64,000 nucleotides of DNA from Streptomyces luteolifulvus (GCF_008806595.1 NZ_VZRB01000001.1:341433-405432), one strand, 5' to 3'. Counted from the first letter of the stretch, positions 1 through 8,088 are shown. Made by a program: numbers and translations. The notes: generated by a model from the letters alone, not told the origin.

Positions 1-247
1 TAACCGTCGTCCCGATGATGAGATCGATGGCTGCCGCAGCCTCCGGGTTGGCGGCCTTGTACTGCGCCCCGATGGCGTGCAGGTACGAGACCTCACCGAT
101 CGCGTGCTCGGCGGTGACGGCCTTGGCGTGCATAACGGCACGGTTCACGTAAGTGTCGTCCTCGACACCCTGAATGGTGCGGACGGTACGGGCTGCCGGG
201 CTGATGCCACGGCCTCCGTACAGCCCGACCGCTCGTGAAGACTTCAC
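1..247 (-). CDS. Hypothetical protein, cut by the left window edge
   Basis: An open frame runs from a GTG at 247 leftward off the window, with 82 codons visible. A GAGAGGA Shine-Dalgarno lies about 8 bases before the GTG. The visible protein begins MKSSRAVGLYGG and is rich in Ala, Val and Ile with no recognised motif, signal peptide or membrane segment. Its upstream region (248-456) carries an 11-bp-phased repeat array that is probably regulatory. I do not recognise the family; it belongs to the accessory island. Confidence 0.55.
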   Translation of the reverse strand, partial: MKSSRAVGLYGGRGISPAARTVRTIQGVEDDTYVNRAVMHAKAVTAEHAIGEVSYLHAIGAQYKAANPEAAAAIDLIIGTTV

Positions 248-330
248 GGTCGCTGTCCTCTCTGTTGTGCTGTCGCTCTCTGGTGGAGCGTTTGGCAGGC
301 CCAACTTTGCAGGCAGCGGCGTGGGTTGAC

Positions 331-396
331 CGGAAGTGGAGTGGAAATCTTCTGGAAGCACTCTGACCTGCGGTTGGAAGCAGATTGGAAGCACTA
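331..396. repeat. Phased GGAAG direct repeats, 11-bp period
   Basis: The hexamer TGGAAG or a close variant recurs at 331 (CGGAAGTG), 342 (TGGAAATC), 353 (TGGAAGCA), 375 (TGGAAGCA) and 386 (TGGAAGCA). Register 364 is degenerate. Every spacing is 11 bp or a multiple of 11, so all sites face the same side of the helix. The array lies 84-149 bp before the start of the leftward gene at 247. Heptamers repeated every 11 bp are typical of binding sites for SARP/OmpR-type activators; assignment to such a regulator is inference. Confidence 0.6.
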
Positions 397-428
397 CAGT
401 CGACGGAGCCGGACTGCGCGGAGACATG

Positions 429-456
429 AAAGAACCCGCCTCGGACATGAGGCGGG
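429..456 (-). terminator. Intrinsic terminator of the leftward gene 457-843
   Basis: CCCGCCTC (435-442) pairs perfectly with GAGGCGGG (449-456) around a 6-base loop. On the minus strand it directly follows the TAG stop at 459-457 and is trailed by TTCTTTC. Confidence 0.7.
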
Positions 457-843
457 CTAAGTTATGCTGCTAGGCGGATCGTCTCTATGATTGTAAACAA
501 CTATCTCGTACTGCGCTCTGTCTAAGATTTCTCCGTTATTGTAATCAGGGCTGTGGATTCCGATAATTTGACGCTCATATGACGAGCTGGGACTCGTGCC
601 AATGTAGTTTAGGTCAACTTCTCCTTGCATGACGGCATCGGCAATATCAATAGCCACGCGAAGGAAAAACTCGTAACTGGCGCCAGTTCTTGTGACGCCA
701 TCGCCAGCCTCAACCCAGGCGGCTAAATACTCTGACAAGTATCTATCGTATAGCGCATCCTCTCTGCGCCTATCGGTTGAATATTGATGAACGAATTCCT
801 GAAATGCGTCACGCGCCCGTTTTATTGGCCCACTTTGTTCCAT
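457..843 (-). CDS. Hypothetical protein, 128 aa
   Basis: The preferred start is ATG at 843, which has AAGGA 6 bases upstream; an ATG at 858 would add five residues and has no ribosome site. The product (MEQSGPIKRARDAF...) is a small soluble protein with a helical N-terminal half and a Tyr-rich C-terminal half, and shows no catalytic motif. The stretch is visibly more AT-rich than the core chromosome, suggesting transfer. It is divergent from the membrane protein gene at 965 and is followed at once by a terminator hairpin. Function is unknown. Confidence 0.6.
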   Translation of the reverse strand: MEQSGPIKRARDAFQEFVHQYSTDRRREDALYDRYLSEYLAAWVEAGDGVTRTGASYEFFLRVAIDIADAVMQGEVDLNYIGTSPSSSYERQIIGIHSPDYNNGEILDRAQYEIVVYNHRDDPPSSIT

Positions 844-891
844 CTTCAATCCTTGCATTAATCAAGCAATGCGTTCTATTTAAGAACATTT

Positions 892-921
892 TTGACCGTT
901 TTGCAAGCTCTAGCGTTATGC
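892..921 (+). promoter_or_regulatory. Candidate promoter for the 965 gene
   Basis: TTGACC at 892-897 is followed after 18 bp by TTATGC (916-921) in the divergent gap 844-964. The -35 box is strong and the -10 box is weak. Confidence 0.35.
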
Positions 922-964
922 GCTACTATCTCCCGCCGGTAGTACCGCGTGATGGGGGTGTGGG

Positions 965-2398
965 GTGGCGCAACTGGAAGACCTCAGCGACCGCTGCTTT
1001 GCCGAGCTCGAACAGCTCGTCGAGAGCGTGGCATCAGCGGATCTGCTAGAAAAATGCTCAGGACTGCTTAGCTTGCTTCCGGCAACGCTCATTGGAGCCA
1101 CTGCATCCATTTTCAATAAAGCGCGAGTCCTTCGAAAAGAGATGCTGAAGGTCGTCGATCATGCATATTTGCAACGTCTAGAAAATCCAGACGATAAGAC
1201 GGCTGAAAGTATCCTTGCTGCTAGCGCGCTTCTGGGGTTGTTGACTGTCGATCCAGGGAATGTTCGTGTTAAGCCAAGCCAGGAGAGTAGACAACCTGTT
1301 GCCAGTATGGAGGCTCGGCAGCTATTGGCAGGTAGTTGGACTCTGAATGGTATTGGAGACCGTCAGGTTCGTACCAATGCTCCTAAGTACCTGCGGGCTT
1401 TCCAACATGCCCTCAATGACCACTTGGAGAAACTATCTCAGGCACCACACGCATCAAGCGCGGAGGAATGCTCTGAGTCTGGGGCGGATGGTGAAACAGG
1501 CCAGAGCCGACCTGCCGAATCGCTAACCTCGTCAGATTCGCATACGGCGCAGCACAACGAACAGTCAGAAGAATCAACTATCGTTCCGCCTCCTGAGCCG
1601 AAGAAGGAACCATCTCGCCGCGCTTTTCTCGGGTTGGCGGCTGGAGGTGTGCTTGGCATCGGAGTAGCAGTCTTCTATGCCTCGCATCCAGGCGGAAGTA
1701 GTGCCGACGATACGAACCAAAGCAGCGTCACAATCAGCGCCAGCGCGGTCAGGCTCAAAGATGAAGGCAACATGACGGTAGTTCCTGGGAACTTCAAACC
1801 GGGTGCCGAAATGAAGCGCCTTTTCGCCACTCCTGGAGCCGCCACCGATAGCTCGGCTGTCAAAGATTTCTTGCGACGCGAGGGGGTGAATCACGAGGAA
1901 ATGACAATCCGTGTCACGGTGGCTGGGCCGGAAGGCCTTGAGATCGTTGACATTAAGCCGATCATCTCGAAGAAACAGGAGCCCCTGAACGGAACTTTGT
2001 TCCTGATCGGTACGCAAGGCCAAGGTGGCAACCGGACAATCCGAGCCTCTATCGATCTAGACAAACAGGCTCCTGTGGCCCGCGAGCTCATCTACTCAGA
2101 CGAGACCATGGCCAGCCCGACACCCGGCAGACCCTTGTTTGAGCTGGAGACGTTTCCCATTGGTGAAGAGACGAATGGGAAAAGAGTCTTCGTAATCCAG
2201 GCCGCCTCACTCAAGTACTACGTTGAGTTCACGCTGGAGTTCACCTACAACCTGACAGGCCAGGACAAGACTGTCACCGTCGACAACGGCGGTAAGCCGT
2301 TTCGAGTCACCGGCAACCGGTGCGACTACGAACAGGTCTATGTCCCACAAGGAGACTACTCGCTAGCGTTGGGCCAGTCGCCCTTGTGTGACGAGTAG
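965..2398 (+). CDS. Membrane-anchored hypothetical protein with internal Tat-like signal
   Basis: GTG start preceded by a G-rich GGGGGTGTGGG ribosome site. The 477-aa product has a helical cytoplasmic region (about 1-160), an acidic Ser/Glu-rich linker (160-215), then SRRAFLG at 217-223 running straight into a hydrophobic helix (221-239), and a 240-residue C-terminal region rich in beta-strand predictions that would lie outside the membrane. The twin-arginine motif in mid-protein resembles the internal Tat signals of actinobacterial Rieske proteins. No enzyme motif is visible. Divergent from 457-843; convergent with 2435-2758, sharing a hairpin. Function unknown. Confidence 0.65.
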   Translation: MAQLEDLSDRCFAELEQLVESVASADLLEKCSGLLSLLPATLIGATASIFNKARVLRKEMLKVVDHAYLQRLENPDDKTAESILAASALLGLLTVDPGNVRVKPSQESRQPVASMEARQLLAGSWTLNGIGDRQVRTNAPKYLRAFQHALNDHLEKLSQAPHASSAEECSESGADGETGQSRPAESLTSSDSHTAQHNEQSEESTIVPPPEPKKEPSRRAFLGLAAGGVLGIGVAVFYASHPGGSSADDTNQSSVTISASAVRLKDEGNMTVVPGNFKPGAEMKRLFATPGAATDSSAVKDFLRREGVNHEEMTIRVTVAGPEGLEIVDIKPIISKKQEPLNGTLFLIGTQGQGGNRTIRASIDLDKQAPVARELIYSDETMASPTPGRPLFELETFPIGEETNGKRVFVIQAASLKYYVEFTLEFTYNLTGQDKTVTVDNGGKPFRVTGNRCDYEQVYVPQGDYSLALGQSPLCDE

Positions 2399-2411
2399 CT
2401 CCTACCTCGCT

Positions 2412-2440
2412 GATTGAGAATGCAGTAGGCATCCTCAATC
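2412..2440. terminator. Bidirectional terminator between convergent genes
   Basis: GATTGAG-A-ATGC (2412-2423) pairs with GCAT-C-CTCAATC (2429-2440) around AGTAG. It lies just after the stop at 2398 and overlaps the last codons of the leftward gene ending at 2435. Confidence 0.55.
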
Positions 2441-2758
2441 AGTCTCCCCGCACGCCTCATGCAACTCAGCCCCTGCATCAAGGTATACGGCCTGACAGAA
2501 CAGCATCCGTGCAATCGGGTGCGTGGTGACATGCTCCGCTGACGGAACGATCAGGTGCTGCACCTCCCGCTCAATGAGCCATGCAGCAAGCTCGCCGGGC
2601 CGCAGCAGCCGGTACCGCTCCTTGCGTACGTCGAGCAGCACGAGGTTGTGCGCATTGGCGTACTCGTGGAGCTGTTTTTCGAGTACCTCGACTTCATCCT
2701 CTGGCAGATCGAGGACACGCAAGTAGCCGTAGGCGGGTTCTCTCTCGACTCGTGTCAC
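2435..2758 (-). CDS. Resolvase-like protein without catalytic serine (copy A)
   Basis: GTG start at 2758 with GGAG 8 bases upstream, overlapping the end of the preceding gene; the longer upstream reading lies inside that gene. The 107-aa product contains AYGYLRVLDLPE at 9-20 and an alternating helix/strand pattern resembling the N-terminal catalytic domain of serine recombinases (usual motif Y-x-R-V-S). The nucleophilic serine is Leu16, and there is no C-terminal DNA-binding domain. The similar protein from 3538 has Leu at the same position. It is the last gene of a three-gene operon. Likely a non-catalytic domain protein; role unknown. Confidence 0.65.
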   Translation of the reverse strand: MTRVEREPAYGYLRVLDLPEDEVEVLEKQLHEYANAHNLVLLDVRKERYRLLRPGELAAWLIEREVQHLIVPSAEHVTTHPIARMLFCQAVYLDAGAELHEACGETD

Positions 2759-2762
2759 CGCT

Positions 2763-3185
2763 TCACTCCGACCCGAGTGCGAGGATGCACCACACAACCT
2801 TGCCGCCGGTCGGTGGGAAGTAGTAGCTCCACTCCTTCGACACGGCCTCCACGATGAACAGTCCTCTTCCGCCTTCAGCGGCGAGCGGCACGGCACCGTT
2901 GCTTACGGGTGGGTTCGGGTTGCCGTCACCCACGAGCACGATGAGCTGGGCGGGTTCGCAGTGCAGCGTCAGCGTGACACGCGGTTCGTCGGTCGAGTTC
3001 CGCTGCCCGGAGTCATGCCGCACGGCATTCGTGACGAGTTCTGAAACGACCAACTGCGCTGTATCAATGTGCTCGCCTGGGAGCTGCCAGGCATGTAGCA
3101 CGTCGCGGGTATGGCTTCGTGCCCATCGCACGGATTCGACCTGGGCGGCAAGCTCCAGCTCACTTGTGTAGGAGGTGGCGTTCAC
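2763..3185 (-). CDS. HATPase_c (anti-sigma-factor-type) ATP-binding protein
   Basis: GTG start at 3185 with AGGAGG 7-8 bases upstream, overlapping the previous stop by four bases (GTGA). The 140-aa product has a single GHKL ATPase domain: N-box SELVTNAVRH near 50-60, G1 box VGDGNPNPP near 90, and G2 box EGGRGLFIVE near 110. There is no sensor or dimerisation domain. This matches the large Streptomyces family of SpoIIAB/RsbW-like soluble kinases, which phosphorylate anti-anti-sigma factors or bind sigma factors. No partner is adjacent; instead it sits between two resolvase-like genes. Substrate unknown. Confidence 0.8.
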   Translation of the reverse strand: MNATSYTSELELAAQVESVRWARSHTRDVLHAWQLPGEHIDTAQLVVSELVTNAVRHDSGQRNSTDEPRVTLTLHCEPAQLIVLVGDGNPNPPVSNGAVPLAAEGGRGLFIVEAVSKEWSYYFPPTGGKVVWCILALGSE

Positions 3186-3538
3186 GGCCGTGCCTCCTGT
3201 TCGGCCGGCGCTGGAGTTGGCATCACGACCCACAGTCGTCCACCAATGTCGCCCTCGATCTCCTCGCACATGATGTCGGCCAGGGGAGCAACCGTGCTGA
3301 GGTGCTCGGTCGACGGCACGGCCACGTTGCGGACGCCATCGCGCCGACAGCGGTTGGTCATCGCCACCCATGACGTGAGTTGCCGCCACTTGGTCTCGAC
3401 GAACACGTTGCCGAGTACGAAGCCCCGGTCTTTCGCGAACTCGGCCAACAGGCGGTGGGTTTGGACAACGCTGTCAATGTTCATGTCGGGTAACACCCGG
3501 AGGTAGCCGAACAGCATCGGGCGTGTTTCGGTGGTCAC
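3182..3538 (-). CDS. Resolvase-like protein without catalytic serine (copy B)
   Basis: GTG start at 3538 with GGAGG about 9 bases upstream, giving 118 aa. It has MLFGYLRVLPDM at 8-19, then HRLLAEFAKDRGF and VPSTEHLSTVAPL, the same layout as the protein at 2435-2758. Leu16 stands where serine recombinases have the catalytic Ser. It is the first gene of the operon 3538 to 2435, with four-base overlap to the HATPase gene. Divergent from the XRE/TPR regulator at 3728. Function unknown; the paired copies around one ATPase suggest they act together. Confidence 0.65.
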   Translation of the reverse strand: MTTETRPMLFGYLRVLPDMNIDSVVQTHRLLAEFAKDRGFVLGNVFVETKWRQLTSWVAMTNRCRRDGVRNVAVPSTEHLSTVAPLADIMCEEIEGDIGGRLWVVMPTPAPAEQEARP

Positions 3539-3727
3539 GGGGGATGGCCTCCTGGTGGCCTCGTCGGCGGGGCGTGCAAACCGACGGTGGCGGAGGCCCA
3601 TTGGCCCATGTCAGGCCAGCACTACATGGGCACTTATGTATCTGACGTATAGACATGCCGAGGCGGCTATGGCCCCTCTACCCTGGGGCTGGCCACCCCC
3701 TGCAACCAGGCCGGTACGGAGTACGCC
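3539..3727. promoter_or_regulatory. Divergent promoter region between operon 3538 and the XRE gene
   Basis: This 189-bp gap separates divergent genes. It holds the AT-richer stretch ACTTATGTATCTGACGTATAG (near 3630-3655), with two GTAT half-elements, and a GGCCCC...GGGGCTGGCC inverted repeat (near 3669-3694). No convincing -35/-10 pair could be fixed. Confidence 0.3.
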
Positions 3728-5317
3728 ATGGCAACGCCCCCAGCCCGCTACTGCGCCTGTGGTACCCGCCTGGCCCGGGATAACGCCGGTGCCCAGTGCC
3801 ACGCCTGCCAGCGCAAGCGCCAGGCCGCTGCCGTGGCGAGGCCGCCCGCCGTACCCGGCGCTTTCTGGGACGACGAACGGATGCGCGAAGCCCTCGACAC
3901 CTGGCACATGGGCAAGGTGCTCTATGCCTACCGAACACACCCTCACCACGGGCGGGTGCTCAGTCAGGAAGTCGTCGCCGACTGGCTGGGGTTGACCCAG
4001 GCTCAGCTCAGCCGGATCGAGAACGGCGCGGCCCCGCAGGACCTCGGGAAGCTCATGCAATGGGCGCATAGCCTCCGGGTTCCGGCAGACCTACTGTGGT
4101 TCAAGTTGCCGAGAGCCGAGCACCAGGCCCCGAATCGGGTAGCAGTCGCGCCGCCGGAGTCGACACAAAGCGACGCTCAAGGCGGGTTGTTGCTGCCGGT
4201 TGTCGTGGGCGGGCACTCGGTCATGGTGCCGGTCGACGCCCGTACCTTGGCGGAAAGCGGCCTCGGCAGCCTGCTCGACCAGCCCGACAGCGCCAAGGAA
4301 CCAGGGGCCATGTCTCCGCTCAACCGCCGCGCCGTGCTCAAAGGCGGCATCGCCGCCGCGGCGCTCCCAGGTCTCGGGCTGGAAGAAGTTCAGCACGTTG
4401 CTGCCGCCCTCGATGATGCCCGTCGCTACATAGACGGCCCGGTCGTCGAATACCTGCGTCGCCAGATCACGGCCTGTAAGTCGGACGACGGTTCTCTCGG
4501 GCCGAAGAGGACGCTGCCGGTCATGCTCGGCTTGCTTGGTGCCATCGAGGAACATGCCCGCGACGTCCGGCCGGCGGTTCGCCGGGAGTTGCTGGCCATT
4601 GGCTCGGATGGTGCCGAGTTTGCTGGTTGGCTGTATCGCGACGTGAATCAGCCGCTCCAGGCCGGACGTTGGTACGACCGCGCCATGGAGTGGGCACAGG
4701 AAGCCAACGACCCAGCGATGCAGGGTTACGTACTCCTGAAGAAGAGCCAGATGGCCTACGACGAACGCGACGCAGTCCGGGTGCTGACGCTCGCCGAAGC
4801 AGCACGCCAAGCGCACTGGCAGTTGCCGCTCAAGGTGCAGGCAGAAGTCGCCCAGCAACAAGCCCGGGGGTTCGCCATGCTCGGTGACCCGATGGACCAC
4901 GTAGAACGCGCATTGGGCGAGGCTCACCAGTTGCTTACGCAGCACGAGGGGGCGAGCGACGACACTGCCCCGCACCTTAGCCCGCACTACAACCGCGCCA
5001 ACCTGACCCTCCAGACGGCCAGTTGCTACATCGAGGCAGGACAGCCAGCACGGGCCTCCGACCTGTACGGCACAGTCTTGGAAGGTGAGGCCCTGTCTCG
5101 CCGTGACCAGGGCTATTTCCTAGCTCGGCGCGCCTGCTCCCTGGCGCTGGCTGGACAACCGGATGACGCCGCGAGCGTTGGTCTGGCTGCCGTAGCGCTG
5201 TCCGACGCCACCAACTCACTGCGGACCAAGCGGGAGCTGACCCGGGCCATGACTACGCTCCAGCCCTGGGCGACGCGGCCCGGCCCCCGCGAGCTGCGTG
5301 AAGCGCTGCGGGCCTAG
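3728..5317 (+). CDS. XRE-family regulator with Zn ribbon and TPR-like C-terminus
   Basis: 529 aa from ATG 3728. Residues 9-27 carry CxC...CxxC (CACG...CHAC), a possible small zinc ribbon. An XRE helix-turn-helix follows at about 75-110 (LSQEVVADWLGLTQAQLSRIENG region). A hydrophobic NRRAVLKGGIAAAALPG segment lies near 200, as in other Streptomyces XRE/TPR regulators. The rest (about 230-520) is helical repeats of TPR type. Family members are transcription regulators of mostly unknown targets, often next to secondary genes they control; the divergent operon at 3538 is the obvious candidate target. Its last codons overlap the convergent hydrolase by 4 bp. Confidence 0.8.
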   Translation: MATPPARYCACGTRLARDNAGAQCHACQRKRQAAAVARPPAVPGAFWDDERMREALDTWHMGKVLYAYRTHPHHGRVLSQEVVADWLGLTQAQLSRIENGAAPQDLGKLMQWAHSLRVPADLLWFKLPRAEHQAPNRVAVAPPESTQSDAQGGLLLPVVVGGHSVMVPVDARTLAESGLGSLLDQPDSAKEPGAMSPLNRRAVLKGGIAAAALPGLGLEEVQHVAAALDDARRYIDGPVVEYLRRQITACKSDDGSLGPKRTLPVMLGLLGAIEEHARDVRPAVRRELLAIGSDGAEFAGWLYRDVNQPLQAGRWYDRAMEWAQEANDPAMQGYVLLKKSQMAYDERDAVRVLTLAEAARQAHWQLPLKVQAEVAQQQARGFAMLGDPMDHVERALGEAHQLLTQHEGASDDTAPHLSPHYNRANLTLQTASCYIEAGQPARASDLYGTVLEGEALSRRDQGYFLARRACSLALAGQPDDAASVGLAAVALSDATNSLRTKRELTRAMTTLQPWATRPGPRELREALRA

Positions 5318-6129
5318 GGTTCGACCAGCCAGTCGGCCGTCGTGCGGATGACGAACGCCTGCCATTCCTGGCTCTGGGGGTCGAGGTACTGAGGGTCGTC
5401 GTGGACGGCGAAGCCGTGCTGTGCGCCCTCGATCTCGACCAGTCGGCAGGGTGCTTGGAACAGTGGCACTGCGGCCCGCGATGCCTCGATCGGCACGAAT
5501 GTGTCCTTGGTGCCATGCACGATGAGCGTCGGAGCCTGGACCTCGCCGAGTGCCTCATGGGGACGCAGCCAGAACACCTCGTTGTAGATGGCCCGCCCGT
5601 GCTTGAGCGTCGGCGAGTGCGACAGATAGCCCTGGGCCGTCAACTGGGCGGCGGCTTCGTCGGTGAGATGGTCGTCTACCCAGAACGGCCGGTTGTCGAT
5701 GGTGCGCCGCTTGTAGTTGAGCTGCGGGTTGAACAGCACCAGCCGCGTGATCTCCTGTGACTGTTTGGCGGCGTAGTAGGCGCACACGCCCCCGGTGAAG
5801 CTTGTGCCGAGCAAGGACAGCTCGCTCGCACCGGTTGCCTCACGGAGGTAGGTCAGCGTGGCGCGGATGTCGTTCAGGATGCTTGAGAGGGTGAGCTCTT
5901 CCTGACGACCCTCGCTCTGTCCATGGCCGCGGAGGTCGAAGCGCAGTGAGGCCACACCGGCTTCAGCTAGTCCAGCCGCGAGCCGCGTGAAGAACCCGCC
6001 CTCTTCCCGGGTGACACCTCCGCCATGGACAAGCACCACGGCTCGGGAGGTCGGCTGCTCCGGCGTCACCAGCGTGCCGGCCAGGTGGAGACCGTCGAGG
6101 GTGCGGACGCTCACGTCTGTAGTTGGCAT
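5314..6129 (-). CDS. Alpha/beta hydrolase
   Basis: 271 aa from ATG 6129. Fold landmarks: VVLVHGGG at 31-38 (oxyanion region), LRGHGQSEG, nucleophile in GTSFTG (Ser110), acid Asp209 in HGTKDTFVP, and His238 in GAQHGF. The nucleophile elbow is G-x-S-x-T rather than G-x-S-x-G. No signal peptide, so it is cytoplasmic. Substrate cannot be deduced. No Shine-Dalgarno is seen, but TACGCT stands seven bases before the ATG, so the message may be leaderless. Convergent, with a 4-bp overlap, to the XRE gene. Confidence 0.85.
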   Translation of the reverse strand: MPTTDVSVRTLDGLHLAGTLVTPEQPTSRAVVLVHGGGVTREEGGFFTRLAAGLAEAGVASLRFDLRGHGQSEGRQEELTLSSILNDIRATLTYLREATGASELSLLGTSFTGGVCAYYAAKQSQEITRLVLFNPQLNYKRRTIDNRPFWVDDHLTDEAAAQLTAQGYLSHSPTLKHGRAIYNEVFWLRPHEALGEVQAPTLIVHGTKDTFVPIEASRAAVPLFQAPCRLVEIEGAQHGFAVHDDPQYLDPQSQEWQAFVIRTTADWLVEP

Positions 6130-6197
6130 GGTGGAAAGCGTAGAGCGGTCGGTCCGACGGCCGACAGAGGGCGACCACTGCTTCGGGAGTGGTACGG

Positions 6198-7820
6198 CTA
6201 CATAAGAGAAACCGAGGCAGACGTGTCGTCACCCGGCACGATTTTCACAGCAACTGCATCTTCAGCGCCAGAGTCACCGGCAACAGCGGTCAGCGATTCC
6301 AGTTTTGCCGAAGCGTACGTCCTGTTGAGGCATCCAAGGTTGAAGACATCCTCACCCAAGCGAAGGACGATTTCATTCCTTAGAACGAGGTTGGCGACAC
6401 TGTCACCCTGTTGGAGCTGCTGAAGCTCGGGGCTATCCAAACTTGCCCGCGGGATCGTGAAAGACACGTAATCCCATCGCTCGATGTTCGTCTCGCTGGT
6501 TAGGTACCGGTGGACTTCTTTGATCGACTCAAATTCTTCATCGGTCAGGGACTGGGGGATCGGGAAGTACACGCCGCTGAGACGCTGAATGTCGTCGAGG
6601 ACACGAAGAAGTTTAAGTGACTCCTCAACGTTTGGGGTCGAGGCAGGTAGATCCATTGGCGGACCGATTTCCTTACCGTTAAGCACCAAGGTTGCGCCAC
6701 GGCCCTCTTTCGCCTCTGCTAGAAAGCGAACGACTGGCAACAGGATGCAGGGCAAGCTGCGCTCGGGCATGTGGAACGAATAGTTGATTTTGGCCTGATG
6801 TGTGGACACGTCGAACCGCGTTACAACCTTCGCCACGCCACCGAGGTCTTCGAGCTTCAGCTCGATGCCTCTCCTGCCCGATGTCCGTTCTTTAGCTTCG
6901 AGCGGGAGGTGGGCCTTGACAACACCTTGAGCGTCCCGAATGCGGAGGGCAAACCGTGCATCTGCTAGCGGCGTGTTGTCTATGGCGCCGCCGACGCGGA
7001 GTTCACCACCATCGAAGTTTCCACCAAAATCGGCCGGTGCGTCGATGGAAAAGTTCTTCACGAACTCGCTGGAAACGACAGTGGCTGTCCCATAATCGAA
7101 ACTGTCCTGAAGCGCCTGTGCGGCCTGCTTCCCGTCCTCAGTGTCGGGGAAGCTAAACACACCACCGACCTGAATGGGACGGTCCTTCTCGGCGCCGGGG
7201 TATCGGGGATGAGTTGTGACGTTGACGGAGCCGTTGGGCTGGACGCTGAAGCTGAACTCATAGTGCGGATCGAGCGAGTTGAGGCGATCCTTGAGTGTGC
7301 GCACACGGTCTACGAGATCAGTAACACCTCGGGTGAGGGCGGCTTGCTCTTGATTGATCTCCCGCATCATGCTGACGATCTCGTCGTTGCTGCCCTCTAG
7401 GTAATAGCGTGGCAGCTCCGGGTGGGAGGCCATCTGGTTGTCGAGCCAATCCTTCCCACGCCAGACGCACGGGAACGGATACTTGGCAGTCAGATCGTTG
7501 AACCAGGCGAGTTCGCCATCGGTGTGATTGATGGGCACCACGAGGTACCAAGCCACGGGGTTGTGCTTGGCCGCATTTCTGAGCGAGTCGGAAACTTGCC
7601 GTCTTCTGCCGGACCTCTCGTCAAGGCGCCCGGTAAAGCTCTTGAGTTCGAAGATTTCCAGGCCTGTGGGGAGCGGTACCTGGACGTCACGGCCTTTGTC
7701 TCCCCCCGCTCCGTCGATGCGCTGCGCCTGCGGATGGAGTCGGCTGATGAGGACGGAGACCATGTCTTCGTAGACGTTGGATCCGAGCCGCTCGTCGGTC
7801 CAGTCGACCCTGTTCTTCAT
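6198..7820 (-). CDS. Mrr-like PD-(D/E)xK nuclease with large C-terminal domain
   Basis: 540 aa from ATG 7820. The first 65 residues show the restriction-endonuclease core: helix with Glu18 (YEDMVSVLI), GGDKGRDVQ with Asp45, and EIFELK with Glu58 and Lys60. This is the type IV Mrr-like arrangement. Residues 150-185 look like a coiled coil (REINQEQAALTRG...). The remaining 350 residues are mixed beta-rich sequence of no family I recognise, probably a target-sensing or effector-partner domain. The gene starts 7 bases after a controller-like XRE gene in the same operon and no methyltransferase is nearby, so cleavage of modified or foreign DNA is the likely role (inference). Confidence 0.75.
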   Translation of the reverse strand: MKNRVDWTDERLGSNVYEDMVSVLISRLHPQAQRIDGAGGDKGRDVQVPLPTGLEIFELKSFTGRLDERSGRRRQVSDSLRNAAKHNPVAWYLVVPINHTDGELAWFNDLTAKYPFPCVWRGKDWLDNQMASHPELPRYYLEGSNDEIVSMMREINQEQAALTRGVTDLVDRVRTLKDRLNSLDPHYEFSFSVQPNGSVNVTTHPRYPGAEKDRPIQVGGVFSFPDTEDGKQAAQALQDSFDYGTATVVSSEFVKNFSIDAPADFGGNFDGGELRVGGAIDNTPLADARFALRIRDAQGVVKAHLPLEAKERTSGRRGIELKLEDLGGVAKVVTRFDVSTHQAKINYSFHMPERSLPCILLPVVRFLAEAKEGRGATLVLNGKEIGPPMDLPASTPNVEESLKLLRVLDDIQRLSGVYFPIPQSLTDEEFESIKEVHRYLTSETNIERWDYVSFTIPRASLDSPELQQLQQGDSVANLVLRNEIVLRLGEDVFNLGCLNRTYASAKLESLTAVAGDSGAEDAVAVKIVPGDDTSASVSLM

Positions 7821-7827
7821 GCCGCCC

Positions 7828-8088
7828 TCAGCCCTTACTGTTCCCGGCCTCGCCCGGCGCCCTCAGCCCCCGCACCAGCTCCGCCGCGTCCACCCCGAGC
7901 GCCTCGGCCAACTTCAGGATGTTGTGCAGGCTCACGTTGCGCTGGCCGCGCTCGACCTGCCCGATGAACGTCCAGTGCATACCGCTGTCGTCGGCGAGGC
8001 GTTCTTGGCTCTTGCCGAGTTCGTTCCTGCGGGCGCGCACCCGCGCACCGAACGTCTCTGCTGCGTCTGAGATGGGCTGTTTTGCCAT
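7828..8088 (-). CDS. XRE-family controller-like regulator
   Basis: 86 aa from ATG 8088 (MAKQPISDAAETF); an in-frame ATG at 8154 lies in the operator repeats and is less likely. Nearly the whole protein is one XRE helix-turn-helix (GKSQERLADDSGMHWTFIGQVERGQRN at about 25-50), the size and form of restriction-modification C proteins. It is directly upstream of, and cotranscribed with, the Mrr-like nuclease (7-base gap). Three 30-bp-spaced repeats upstream (8104-8176) look like its own operator, so it probably autoregulates and times nuclease expression. Confidence 0.85.
   Translation of the reverse strand: MAKQPISDAAETFGARVRARRNELGKSQERLADDSGMHWTFIGQVERGQRNVSLHNILKLAEALGVDAAELVRGLRAPGEAGNSKG

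Noticed and set aside
2435..3538. Active serine recombinases
   Set aside because: Both proteins have Leu in place of the catalytic Ser and no DNA-binding domain.
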